64,000 nucleotides of DNA from Streptomyces sp. NBC_01717 (GTDB taxonomy: Bacteria; Actinomycetota; Actinomycetes; Streptomycetales; Streptomycetaceae). The stretch is from contig NZ_CP109178.1 of assembly GCF_036248255.1 (NCBI RefSeq), positions 4,154,001 to 4,218,000 of the forward strand, given 5' to 3'. Position numbers and translations under genes: made by a program. Below, piece by piece: positions 37,790-46,167 of this stretch. The number at the start of each line of letters is the position of its first letter. The stretch's first letter is position 1. The notes beneath the pieces were generated by a model, which saw nothing but the letters and a program-made list of their open reading frames with translations, had not been told where the DNA came from and ran no database searches.

Positions 37790-40762
37790 ATGGACCGTGA
37801 CAACGGGCCACGCGTGCGTGTTCCGGAGCAGCGGGCTCCGCAGCAGCAGACGGCCGACACCGACCTCCGCTTCGCCGTACTCGGACCGGTACGCGCCTGG
37901 CGGGGCGGCGAACCGCTGCCCTCCGGCTCACCGCAGCAGCGAGCCCTGTTGACCGCCCTGCTCCTGCGCGACGGCCGCACGGCCACCGCCGCCGAACTCA
38001 TCGACGCCATCTGGGGTGAGGAGCCGCCGTCCCAGGCGCTCGCCGCCGTACGGACATATGCTTCCCGACTGCGCAAGATCCTCGACCCGGACACGCTGGT
38101 CAGCAACGCCGGCGGATACGCGATACGGACCCGGCCCGACGCGCTCGACCTCACGGCGGCGCAGGAGCTGGCCGCGGACGCGGAGAAGGCGCGGGCCGGC
38201 GGCGACCGCGCCCGGGCCCGCGGCCTGTTCAACGAGGCACTGGCGCTGTGGGACGGCGAACCGCTGGCCTCCGTCCCGGGGCCGTACGCCGAGAACCAGC
38301 GCACCCGGCTGGAGGAGTGGCGGCTCCAGCTCACCGAGACCCGGCTCGACCTCGACCTTGAGCTCGGCTGCCACGCGGAGGCCGTCTCCGAACTGACCGC
38401 GCTCACCGCGGCGCACCCGCTGCGGGAGCGGCTGCGCGAATTGCTGATGATCGCCCTGTACCGCAGCGGCCGTCAGGCGGAAGCGCTCGCCGTGTACGCC
38501 GACACGCGACGGCTGCTCGCCGACGAACTCGGGGTGGACCCGCGCCCGGAGCTCTCGCAGCTCCAGCAGCGGATCCTGCAGGCCGACGAGGAACTGGCCC
38601 ACTCGGCCGACGAGGCGGCACCCGCGCCCGCGGCCGTCCGCCCGGCCCAGCTCCCGGCCACGGTTCCGGACTTCACCGGCCGCGCCTCCTTCGTACGCGA
38701 ACTGGGCAACCGGCTGGCGACGGCCGAGGGTTCGGTCATGGCCGTGTCGGCGCTGGCGGGTATCGGCGGCGTCGGCAAGACGACCCTGGCCGTGCACGTC
38801 GCGCATCAGGCCCGCCCGCACTTCCCGGACGGCCAGCTGTACGTCGACCTGCAGGGCGCGGGCGCACGGGCCGCCGAACCGGAAACGGTCCTGGGCGCCT
38901 TCCTGCGGGCGCTCGGCACCGCGGACTCGGCGATCCCCGACTCCCTGGACGAACGGGCCGCGCTCTACCGCTCCACGCTCGACGGCCGCCGCATCCTGGT
39001 CCTCCTGGACAACGCCCACGACGCGGCCCAGATCCGCCCGTTGCTCCCCGGCACGGCGGGCTGCGCGGCGCTGGTCACGAGCCGCGTCCGCATGGTCGAC
39101 CTCGCGGGCGCGCACCTGGTGGACCTCGATGTGATGTCACCCGAGGAGGCGCTCCAGCTCTTCACCCGTATCGTCGGCGAGGAACGGGTCAACTCGGAGC
39201 GCGAGGCGGCCCTGGACGTGGTGGCCGCGTGCGGCTTCCTCCCCCTCGCCATCCGCATCGCCGCCTCCCGCCTGGCCGCCCGCCGCACGTGGACGGTCTC
39301 GGTCCTGGCGGCGAAGCTCGCCGACGAGCGCCGCCGCCTGGACGAACTCCAGGCGGGCGACCTGGCGGTGAAGGCCACATTCGAACTCGGCTACGGCCAA
39401 CTGGAGCCGGCCCAGGCCCGCGCGTTCCGCCTGCTCGGCCTGGCGGACGGCCCGGACATCTCCCTTGCGGCAGCGGCGGCGCTGCTGAACCTGGAGGTGC
39501 ATGCGGCGGAGGACCTGCTGGAGTCCTTGGTCGACACGAGCCTGCTGGAATCGGCGGCGCCGGGCAGGTACCGCTACCACGACCTGGTACGGCTCTACGC
39601 GCGTGCATGCGCGGAGCGGGACGAGCAGCCGCCGGTGGAACGAGAGTTGGCGCTGTCGCGACTGCTGGACTTCTACCTGGCCACGGCGGCGGGGGTGTAC
39701 GCGCTGGAGCGGCCGGGGGAGCGCGTACTCGACCACTTCTCGCCCACCGAGTACCCCGGCCTGACTTTCCGCAACCGCGAATCCGCCTTGGACTGGCTCT
39801 TCGCCGAGTCGAGCGGACTTCTCGCGTGTGCACGCCAATCGGCCGGGATCGGCATGGCCGGCCGAGCCTCCGATCTCCTCATGGCGGCGGTGGACCTAGG
39901 CGAATCAGGCGCAAATTCACACCAGTTCGCCACAGCGGCAAAAGCGGTGAGCGAGGCGGCCGAGGCCGCCGGGGATGCCCAGGCGGAGGGGCGTGCACGC
40001 ACCATGCTCACGCATGTGCACAGCGTCTCGGGACGGTTCGCCGATGCCGAGGCAGAGTCCCGGCGCGCTCTCGAGCTGGGTCGGCTCGCGGATGATCCGG
40101 TCTCCTTGGGACAGGCCCCGAACCAGCGGGGAATCATCGCCCTTTACGAGAACCGACACGCCGATGCTGAGAGCCACCTCACCGAGGCGCTGGCCGCCTT
40201 TCGGGCCGACGGCAATCGACCGGGCGAGGCGTCAGCGCTCTGCAACCTGTCCCGCGTCCACCTCGCCACAGGGAGAACGGCCAGCGCTGTAGATCTCGCG
40301 CAGCAAGGCGTCGGTATCTATGAGGCGGACGCCTCGGGTCTGGCGCTGCGCCTCGCCAACGGGAAGTACGCCTTGGGGCTTGCTCTCACTGGTACCGGCC
40401 AGACCGGCCGGGCGCAGGATGCGCTGACCGAGGCCATGTCCATATTCCGCGACAGCCGACAGCAGTTGTGGCACGGCATGACACTGTTCCGGCTGGCCCA
40501 GGTGCACCTCGCCATACGCCAGCCTGCCCACGCGGCATCGCATGCGGAGCAGGCGCTGGCTGTCCTGCGGGGCATCGGGGGCGAGTGGCGCCGCGCCAAC
40601 ATCCTCACCACACTCGGGCGCGGGCTCGCCGGCATAGGCCAGACGGACCGCGCGCAGGTCTGCTGGAACGAGGCCCTTTCGATCTTCGAGGAACTGAGCT
40701 CACCCGAGGCCAACTCCGTTCGCGATCTGCTGCATCCGGCTTCGGTTGCCCAAGCATCCTGA
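37790..40762 (+). CDS. AfsR/SARP-type regulator (OmpR-like HTH, BTAD, NB-ARC, TPR)
   Basis: A 990-residue regulator built like AfsR. The N-terminal OmpR-like DNA-binding domain (FAVLGPVRAWRGGEPL...) is followed by the bacterial transcriptional activator domain (about 115-265, with ALYRSGRQAEALAVY), an NB-ARC/STAND ATPase with P-loop GIGGVGKTT (Lys330) and LVLLDNAHD, and then at least six TPR-like helices from about residue 680 to the end. STAND proteins oligomerise on nucleotide and ligand binding, and the TPR part is the likely sensor. The ATG at 37790 has GGGGG upstream. Direct targets are unknown. The next gene is a tiny DAHAT-repeat peptide. Confidence 0.92.
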   Translation: MDRDNGPRVRVPEQRAPQQQTADTDLRFAVLGPVRAWRGGEPLPSGSPQQRALLTALLLRDGRTATAAELIDAIWGEEPPSQALAAVRTYASRLRKILDPDTLVSNAGGYAIRTRPDALDLTAAQELAADAEKARAGGDRARARGLFNEALALWDGEPLASVPGPYAENQRTRLEEWRLQLTETRLDLDLELGCHAEAVSELTALTAAHPLRERLRELLMIALYRSGRQAEALAVYADTRRLLADELGVDPRPELSQLQQRILQADEELAHSADEAAPAPAAVRPAQLPATVPDFTGRASFVRELGNRLATAEGSVMAVSALAGIGGVGKTTLAVHVAHQARPHFPDGQLYVDLQGAGARAAEPETVLGAFLRALGTADSAIPDSLDERAALYRSTLDGRRILVLLDNAHDAAQIRPLLPGTAGCAALVTSRVRMVDLAGAHLVDLDVMSPEEALQLFTRIVGEERVNSEREAALDVVAACGFLPLAIRIAASRLAARRTWTVSVLAAKLADERRRLDELQAGDLAVKATFELGYGQLEPAQARAFRLLGLADGPDISLAAAAALLNLEVHAAEDLLESLVDTSLLESAAPGRYRYHDLVRLYARACAERDEQPPVERELALSRLLDFYLATAAGVYALERPGERVLDHFSPTEYPGLTFRNRESALDWLFAESSGLLACARQSAGIGMAGRASDLLMAAVDLGESGANSHQFATAAKAVSEAAEAAGDAQAEGRARTMLTHVHSVSGRFADAEAESRRALELGRLADDPVSLGQAPNQRGIIALYENRHADAESHLTEALAAFRADGNRPGEASALCNLSRVHLATGRTASAVDLAQQGVGIYEADASGLALRLANGKYALGLALTGTGQTGRAQDALTEAMSIFRDSRQQLWHGMTLFRLAQVHLAIRQPAHAASHAEQALAVLRGIGGEWRRANILTTLGRGLAGIGQTDRAQVCWNEALSIFEELSSPEANSVRDLLHPASVAQAS

Positions 40763-40837
40763 CCGGCGTTCATCAATCGTTTATCGCCCCAAGGCACTCT
40801 CTTACTCATCGATCCGTCGCGTCGGGGGGCAGACGGA

Positions 40838-40863
40838 TTGTCGAGTGGCCTCACCGCTAGGGT
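40838..40863 (+). promoter_or_regulatory. Possible promoter of the repeat-peptide gene
   Basis: TTGTCG (40838-40843) and TAGGGT (40858-40863) resemble -35 and -10 elements, but the spacer is only 14 bases, so this is uncertain. If correct, the peptide has its own transcript, with a start about 90 bases before its ATG. Confidence 0.35.
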
Positions 40864-40956
40864 GAACGGCCCTGGAATGCCCGTCCGGCGATCCTCGGGG
40901 GAACCGCCGGGCGGGCTCATCCATCCGTAGCCATCACTTTTCAGGAGTTGAATCCC

Positions 40957-41130
40957 ATGGCCGACAAGAGCGACATCCTCAAGCCGACGGACGCCCACGC
41001 CACCGGCGAGGAGATCACCACCCAGGACGCGCACGCCACCAGCGAGCCGCTCAAGCCGACGGACGCCCACGCCACCAGCGAGCCGGCCAAGCCGACGGAC
41101 GCGCACGCCACCAGCGAGCCGGCCAACTAG
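40957..41130 (+). CDS. 57-aa peptide made of DAHAT[S/G]E repeats
   Basis: A very small hydrophilic protein starting MADKSDILKPT. It carries four copies of DAHATSE/DAHATGE, the last three within a 12-residue unit (KPTDAHATSEPA). AGGAG lies 10 bases before the ATG, and a hairpin follows the stop, so it is very likely expressed. There is no signal peptide, no cysteine and no hydrophobic stretch, so it is probably disordered. Short proteins with D-x-HAT-G type repeats are seen in other Streptomyces and are sometimes labelled sigma-like, but no function is known to me. It directly follows the STAND/TPR regulator, which suggests, without proving, that the peptide is its ligand or output. Confidence 0.8.
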   Translation: MADKSDILKPTDAHATGEEITTQDAHATSEPLKPTDAHATSEPAKPTDAHATSEPAN

Positions 41131-41147
41131 ATCTGACCCGCACGGGG

Positions 41148-41188
41148 AGCGGCCGCGGCGGCGCGGAGGGGGAGCCGTCGCGGCCGCT
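41148..41188 (+). terminator. Terminator after the repeat-peptide gene
   Basis: AGCGGCCGCG (41148-41157) pairs perfectly with CGCGGCCGCT (41179-41188), 17 bases after the stop codon. Confidence 0.7.
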
Positions 41189-41317
41189 GCTTGTCCGCGC
41201 ACCGTCAGTGCAGTCGAGTCAACGTTCGGCTGGTTCGCCACTGAGAGGTATCGCCCCCCTGTCACTCACCGCTGGCCGCCCCCGTGGGGGGCAGAAGTCT
41301 GACCAGTCAGGCACCCC

Positions 41318-42874
41318 CTACCCCCGCGCCCGCAGCTCCCCCTTCACCACCTTGCCGCTCGCGTTCCGCGGCAGTTCGTCCACGAACTCCACCGTCCTCG
41401 GGACCTTGTAGTTCGCCATCTCCCGCCTCGACCAGGCGATCAGGTCGTCGGCCGTCAGCGTCGCACCCGGGCGGCGGACCGCGTACGCCTTGCCGACCTC
41501 GCCGAGCCGCGGGTCCGCGATGCCGATCACCGCCACGTCGGCCACATCCGGGTGCAGCCCCAGGAGTTGTTCGATCTCCGCGGGATACGCGTTGAAGCCG
41601 CCGACGATGAACATGTCCTTGATCCGGTCCGTGATGCGCAGATTGCCCGCCGCGTCGAGGACGCCTATGTCACCCGTGTGGAGCCAGCCGTCCGAGGTGA
41701 TGGTGGTGGCTGTGGTGCCGGGGTCCTCGAAGTAGCCCTGCATCACGTTGAAGCCCCGGACCAGGACCTCGCCGGGGGCGCCGGGGGCCGCCAGGACGCG
41801 GACCTCCGTGCCGGGGATCGCGCGGCCGGAGGTGGAGGAGATCACGTCGGGCCGGTCGCCGCGGCGGCACATGGTGACGATGCCGCTCGCCTCGGAGAGG
41901 CCGTATGCCGTGAGGACCGTCGCGATGCCCAGCTCCGTGCGCAGGCGTTCCACCAGTTGAAGGGGGACGACCGCCGCACCCGTCACCACCAGGCGCAGGG
42001 CCGAGAGGTCGTGCGCAGCCCGCGCCGGGTGGTCCAGCAGGGACTGGTGGAGGGTGGGTGGGCCGGGGAGGACCGAGATGCGTTCGGCGGCGATGTTCGC
42101 AAGGACCGTGTCCACGTTGAACACCGGCTGCGGCACCATCGTCGCGCCCCGCATCAGGCACGCGATGATGCCCGCCTTGTAGCCGAAGGTGTGGAAGAAC
42201 GGGTTCACGATCAGATAGCGGTCGCCCTCGCGCAGGCCCGCCAGCTCGCTCCAGATCGCGTAGCAGCGCAGCGTCTGGGCGTGGGTGATCACGGCGCCTT
42301 TGGGGCGGCCCGTGGTGCCCGAGGTGTAGATGATGTCGGAGGGGGCGGAGGGGGCGATCGCGTCCGCTCGCGCCCACACCTCCGCCGGAGAGATCCGCTC
42401 GCCCGCCGCCAGGAAGTCCTTCCAGGTGACGTAGGACTCGGGGGCCGCGTCCGCCAGCACCACCACCCGTTCCAGGTCCGGGAGTTCCACCTCCGCCCGG
42501 CGCAGCGACGCCACGTAGGACGTGCCGAGGAACGTGCCGGTGACGAAGAGCAGCTTCGCGCGGCTGCGCTGCAGGATGTACGCCGCCTCCGTGCCCTTGA
42601 AGCGCGTGTTGAGCGGGACCAGGACCGCGCCGGCCGTGACCGCACCGAGCGCCGAGACGATCCAGTCCAGGGTGTTCGGCGCCCAGACCGCGACCCGGTC
42701 CCCCGGTTCCACGCCCGACGCCATGCACGCGGCGGCGGCTCGCTCGACGCGGTCGCCGAGTTCGGCGTACGAGATGCGGGAGCGGCCCTCGACGACCGCC
42801 TCCCGGCCCCCGTACCGCCACGCTGCCGTCCGTACCAGCCCCGGGATGCTGCCCCATTCCTCGTCGCCGCGCAT
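41318..42874 (-). CDS. AMP-forming acyl-CoA ligase (FadD3-like)
   Basis: A 518-residue ANL-superfamily ligase that activates a carboxylic acid as acyl-AMP and then acyl-CoA. The P-loop YTSGTTGRPKG is at 183-193. The adenylate motif TAYGLSEA, GWLHTGDIG, the hinge DRIKDMFIVGGFNAYP and the C-terminal catalytic lysine in NASGKVVKGEL are all present. The overall pattern resembles FadD3-type ligases that activate steroid-derived hexahydroindane propionate; the true substrate is unknown. GGGAGGG precedes the ATG. It is divergent from the thiolase/DUF35/hydratase operon, with one shared palindromic operator between. Confidence 0.88.
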   Translation of the reverse strand: MRGDEEWGSIPGLVRTAAWRYGGREAVVEGRSRISYAELGDRVERAAAACMASGVEPGDRVAVWAPNTLDWIVSALGAVTAGAVLVPLNTRFKGTEAAYILQRSRAKLLFVTGTFLGTSYVASLRRAEVELPDLERVVVLADAAPESYVTWKDFLAAGERISPAEVWARADAIAPSAPSDIIYTSGTTGRPKGAVITHAQTLRCYAIWSELAGLREGDRYLIVNPFFHTFGYKAGIIACLMRGATMVPQPVFNVDTVLANIAAERISVLPGPPTLHQSLLDHPARAAHDLSALRLVVTGAAVVPLQLVERLRTELGIATVLTAYGLSEASGIVTMCRRGDRPDVISSTSGRAIPGTEVRVLAAPGAPGEVLVRGFNVMQGYFEDPGTTATTITSDGWLHTGDIGVLDAAGNLRITDRIKDMFIVGGFNAYPAEIEQLLGLHPDVADVAVIGIADPRLGEVGKAYAVRRPGATLTADDLIAWSRREMANYKVPRTVEFVDELPRNASGKVVKGELRARG

Positions 42875-42902
42875 CGCATGCCCTCCCGCCGAACCGCAAT
42901 AG

Positions 42903-42917
42903 CTGACTAACCGTCAG
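42903..42917. promoter_or_regulatory. Palindromic operator between ligase and thiolase genes
   Basis: CTGACT-AAC-CGTCAG, matching the CTGACGnnnCGTCAG element with one arm mismatch. It lies 28 bases upstream of the ligase start and 54 bases upstream of the thiolase start, so it could repress both directions. Confidence 0.72.
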
Positions 42918-42971
42918 ATTAGCTGTAGCCTCTGCGGCTGTCAGCAGTCATGACGATCGCGGAGGTGGCGG

Positions 42972-44120
42972 ATGGCGACGCTGAAGGACGTGACGGCGAT
43001 AGCCGGTATCGGGCAGACGGCCTTCGCGAAACAACTTCCCGAGTCCGAGAAGACCTTGGCCTGCCGGGCGATCGTCGCGGCCCTCGACGACGCGGGCATC
43101 GCCGCGTCGGAGGTCGACGCGTTCGCCTCGTACACGATGGAGGAGACCGACGAGGTCGAGGTCGCCAAGGCGATCGGGGCCGGCGATGTCACCTTCTTCT
43201 CCAAGGTCGGCTACGGAGGCGGGGGTTCGTGCGCGACGATCGCGCATCTCGCCGCCGCCGTCGCCACCGGACAGGCGAGCGTCGGGGTCGCGTGGCGCTC
43301 ACGGAAGCGCGGCTCGGGGCCGAGGCCCTGGAAGAACACCACCGTCCAGCTGCCCACCCCCGCCCAGTGGACCCGTCCGTACGGGCTGCTGCGGCCCGCC
43401 GACGAGATCGGGATGCTCGCACGGCGGTACATGCACGAGTACGGGGCCACCCGCGACCATCTCTTCAATGTCGCGCTCGCCTGTCGCAACCGCGCCAACC
43501 AGAACCCCGACGCTGTGATGTACGAACGGCCGCTGACCCGCGACATGTATATGACCTCGCGCTGGATCAGCGAGCCGCTCTGCCTCTTCGACAACTGTCT
43601 GGAGACGGACGGCGCCCTGGCCTGTGTGATCGTCTCCGCCGAGCGGGCCCGTGACTGCCGCCACAGGCCCGTCTACATCCACTCCGTCGCCCAGGGCCTG
43701 CCCGCCCAGCACCACGGGATGGTCAACTACTGGAACGACGACCCGCTCACCGGACCCGCATGGACGGCTGCCCGGCAGCTGTGGAAGCAGGCCGACTTCG
43801 GTCCGGACGATGTCGATGTCGCGCAGATCTACGACGCGTTCACCCCGCTCATCCCGCTCTCCCTGGAGGGCTACGGCTTCTGCGGTCGCGGCGAGGGCGC
43901 CGCGTTCACCGAGGGCGGGGCGCTGGAGAGCGGCGGCCGGCTGCCCATCAACACGGGCGGCGGCGGACTCAGCGAGGGGTACGTGCACGGTTTCAACCTC
44001 ATCAACGAGGGCGTGAAGCAACTGCGCGGCACCTCCACCGCCCAGGTGCCGTCCGCCGCCACCTGCCTGGTCACCGCCGGTGAGGGCGTGCCCACCTCCG
44101 CCGTACTGCTGAGGAGCTGA
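42972..44120 (+). CDS. Thiolase-fold lipid-transfer-type protein (Ltp2-like)
   Basis: A 382-residue thiolase-superfamily protein of the SCP2-thiolase/Ltp type. It has the GYGGGGSCATIAHLAAA segment at the normal nucleophile position, the family block VDVAQIYDAFTPLIPLSLEGYGFC, and NTGGGGLSEGYVHGF in place of the usual NxxGG..GHP. The lack of the canonical histidine suggests retro-aldol cleavage or another non-thiolytic reaction, as in Ltp2-DUF35 complexes of steroid side-chain degradation. A DUF35 gene follows after one base, supporting a complex. The ATG has GGAGGTGG upstream. Confidence 0.85.
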   Translation: MATLKDVTAIAGIGQTAFAKQLPESEKTLACRAIVAALDDAGIAASEVDAFASYTMEETDEVEVAKAIGAGDVTFFSKVGYGGGGSCATIAHLAAAVATGQASVGVAWRSRKRGSGPRPWKNTTVQLPTPAQWTRPYGLLRPADEIGMLARRYMHEYGATRDHLFNVALACRNRANQNPDAVMYERPLTRDMYMTSRWISEPLCLFDNCLETDGALACVIVSAERARDCRHRPVYIHSVAQGLPAQHHGMVNYWNDDPLTGPAWTAARQLWKQADFGPDDVDVAQIYDAFTPLIPLSLEGYGFCGRGEGAAFTEGGALESGGRLPINTGGGGLSEGYVHGFNLINEGVKQLRGTSTAQVPSAATCLVTAGEGVPTSAVLLRS

Positions 44121-44121
44121 C

Positions 44122-44562
44122 ATGGAATCGCTGTTGCTGCCCGTCGTCGACGGGGACGGAGCGCCTTTCTGGGAGTACGCCGCCCGGGGTGAACTCCGTG
44201 TCCAGGCATGCGCCGCCCCCGACTGCGGCAGACTCCGCTTCCCGCCCCGGCCCTGCTGCCCGCACTGCACGTCGTTCGAGAGCGAGTGGCGGGCGATGAG
44301 CGGGCGCGGGCGCATCTGGTCGTACGTGGTGCCGCATCCGCCGCTGCTGCCCGCGTACGCCGCACAGGCCCCGTACAACGCCGTCGTCGTCGAACTGGCC
44401 GACGCCCCGCACATCCGGCTGGTCGGCAATGTGGTCAGCGGGCCCGACGCGCCGCTGAACTCGGTCGATCCGGGGAGGTTGCGGATCGGGGCATCGGTAA
44501 AAGCGGTCTTCGCACCGGTGAGTCCGGATCTGACCGTGGTCCGCTGGCAGTTGGAGCGGTGA
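44122..44562 (+). CDS. DUF35 Zn-ribbon/OB-fold protein, thiolase partner
   Basis: A 146-residue protein with a rubredoxin-like zinc ribbon (Cys30, Cys35, Cys46, Cys49 in CAAPDCGRLRFPPRPCCPHC) and a C-terminal OB fold. Such proteins form complexes with thiolase-like enzymes and help bind the acyl-CoA. The start is one base after the thiolase stop, so the pair is surely co-expressed. The enoyl-CoA hydratase gene follows 31 bases later. Confidence 0.88.
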   Translation: MESLLLPVVDGDGAPFWEYAARGELRVQACAAPDCGRLRFPPRPCCPHCTSFESEWRAMSGRGRIWSYVVPHPPLLPAYAAQAPYNAVVVELADAPHIRLVGNVVSGPDAPLNSVDPGRLRIGASVKAVFAPVSPDLTVVRWQLER

Positions 44563-44593
44563 GGGGCAAGAGGCATGCGATGAGGGGACGACG

Positions 44594-45373
44594 GTGACAC
44601 TGCGGACGGAGACCGACAAGGAGACCGGGGTCGCGGTCGTCACCCTCGACCGGACCGAGAAGCTGAACGCGATCGATCTGGCGACGGCGGATGAACTGGG
44701 CGGCGTCTGGCGGGCGTTCCGCTTCGATGACGAGGTGCGGGCCGTCGTCGTGACGGGCGCGGGCGGGCGGGCCTTCTGTACGGGGCTCGACCGGGACGTG
44801 GCGGTGCCTCAACCCTCGTCCCCGTACACGATCGACGATCCGCTGATCGCGATCGGGCCGAAGGCGAACGACCTGTGGAAGCCGGTGATCGCCGCCGTGG
44901 AGGGGATGGCGTGCGGTGGGGCGTTCTATCTGCTGGGCGAGGCGGAGTTCGTCGTCGCGTCCGAGGAGGCGACCTTCTTCGACCCGCATACGACGTACGG
45001 CATGGTCAGCGCGTACGAGGCGATCCACATGGCGCAGCGGATGCCGTTCGGGGAGGTGGCCCGGATGTCCCTGATGGGTACGGCCGAACGAGTGACGGCC
45101 CGCCGTGCCTACGAAACCGGGCTGGTCAGCGAGGTGACAGCGCCCGGTGGCGCGGTAGCCGCGGCGGTGCGGGCGGCGGGCGTGATCGCGTCGTATCCGA
45201 CGGAGGCGGTGCAGGGGACGGTACGGGCGGTGTGGTCCGCGAAGGAGGCCGCGAGGGCGCAGGCGCTGGCCCATGCCCCGCAGCTGATCGCGCTCGGGAA
45301 CCTGCCGGTGGAGCGGCAGGCTGAGCTGTTCAAGGGGCGGGGGCGGGGCAGCGGGGAGTTCCGGCTGCGGTGA
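44594..45373 (+). CDS. Enoyl-CoA hydratase/isomerase family protein
   Basis: A 259-residue crotonase-fold protein. The N-terminal strand VAVVTLDRTEKLNAIDLAT and the oxyanion-hole regions (GAGGRAFCTGLDRD and GMACGGAFYLLGEAEFVVA) are clear. The GTG at 44594 has GAGGGG upstream. The third gene of the thiolase-DUF35-hydratase operon, it would hydrate the unsaturated acyl-CoA before chain cleavage by the Ltp-like enzyme. Its last codons form part of a terminator hairpin. Confidence 0.88.
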   Translation: MTLRTETDKETGVAVVTLDRTEKLNAIDLATADELGGVWRAFRFDDEVRAVVVTGAGGRAFCTGLDRDVAVPQPSSPYTIDDPLIAIGPKANDLWKPVIAAVEGMACGGAFYLLGEAEFVVASEEATFFDPHTTYGMVSAYEAIHMAQRMPFGEVARMSLMGTAERVTARRAYETGLVSEVTAPGGAVAAAVRAAGVIASYPTEAVQGTVRAVWSAKEAARAQALAHAPQLIALGNLPVERQAELFKGRGRGSGEFRLR

Positions 45374-45397
45374 GGCAGGGCCGGAACTCCCCGCTGC
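45348..45397 (+). terminator. Terminator overlapping the hydratase stop codon
   Basis: An 18-bp perfect stem (45348-45365 with 45380-45397); the TGA stop of the hydratase gene sits in the 14-base loop. It also lies ahead of the end of the convergent hypothetical gene and may act on both strands. Confidence 0.82.
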
Positions 45398-45425
45398 GGT
45401 GAGCCGGAGCCCCCGTCCGCTGCGG

Positions 45426-45974
45426 TCAGTAGCTCAGTTCGGCCTCGGCCCGGCACGTCTTCACCCGGGACACCTTGCCCGGGCTGTCCATCCGCACGGA
45501 GACGGTCGCGCTGTCGACGCCCGTCAGCTCCACGTTCGCCTCGCCGGTGCCGACGGTGTCGCCCCGCGCGTCGAGGAAGGTGACATCGACCTCGTACGTG
45601 TGCGTTCCGAGCTCGCTCGAGCTGACCTGGACGGTGGAGGAGGTCACAGCCCGCCGCTTGCCCTTGCGGGGCCGGGCGCAGCTGATCACGGTCACCGTGG
45701 GCGCGTCCGTCGCCGTGGCGTCGGGTGTCGCGGTCTCGTAGTCGGAGCTGCCGGACGAGCTGCTCGACGAGTCGTCGTAGATGTCGTCGTCGTAGTCGTT
45801 GTGGTGGTAGCTGCCGTTGCTCTTCTTGGAGTTGGAGCAGCCGCCACCGCTGCTGCTCGAACCGTGGCTCCTGCTGCCCCGGCTCTTGCCGCCGTGGCTC
45901 GACGTCGAGAATCCGGTGAGTGCGAGCACCACCACGACCAGAACCGCCGAAAGTTTCAGATGCTGCCGCATCAT
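45426..45974 (-). CDS. Secreted Ser-rich hypothetical protein
   Basis: A 182-residue exported protein. The signal peptide is MMRQHLKLSAVLVVVVLALT followed by GFSTSS: it looks like a lipoprotein signal in which the lipobox cysteine has become Ser or Phe. Next come a Ser/Gly/Asp-rich disordered region (about 30-80, with DDDIYDDSSSSSSGSS) and a beta-rich C-terminal domain of about 100 residues with two cysteines (VISCARPRKGKR... and VSRVKTCRAEAEL). AAGGGGGG precedes the ATG at 45974. Function unknown. Confidence 0.72.
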   Translation of the reverse strand: MMRQHLKLSAVLVVVVLALTGFSTSSHGGKSRGSRSHGSSSSGGGCSNSKKSNGSYHHNDYDDDIYDDSSSSSSGSSDYETATPDATATDAPTVTVISCARPRKGKRRAVTSSTVQVSSSELGTHTYEVDVTFLDARGDTVGTGEANVELTGVDSATVSVRMDSPGKVSRVKTCRAEAELSY

Positions 45975-46167
45975 CGATGCAGCCCCCCTTGATTTGTTGT
46001 CATGTCGCTGTCCATAGACCGCGCGACACCGTAACGCATGGCCCGTGCAGGAAGAGGTGCCAGGCCGGTCCGTCCCTGGTGGCGAGGGTGGACGGCCGGG
46101 CGTAGCGTCGACGCCGAGAGCGGTGCAGATCCGCGACGCCGATCCGCATACCCGCAGGAGGCCGAAG

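Noticed and set aside
41299..41310. CTGACCAGTCAG near the 3' end of the acyl-CoA ligase gene as another operator copy
   Set aside because: The arms match only partly and the spacer is 2 bases instead of 3 between 6-base arms. It also lies downstream of genes, not upstream of a start.
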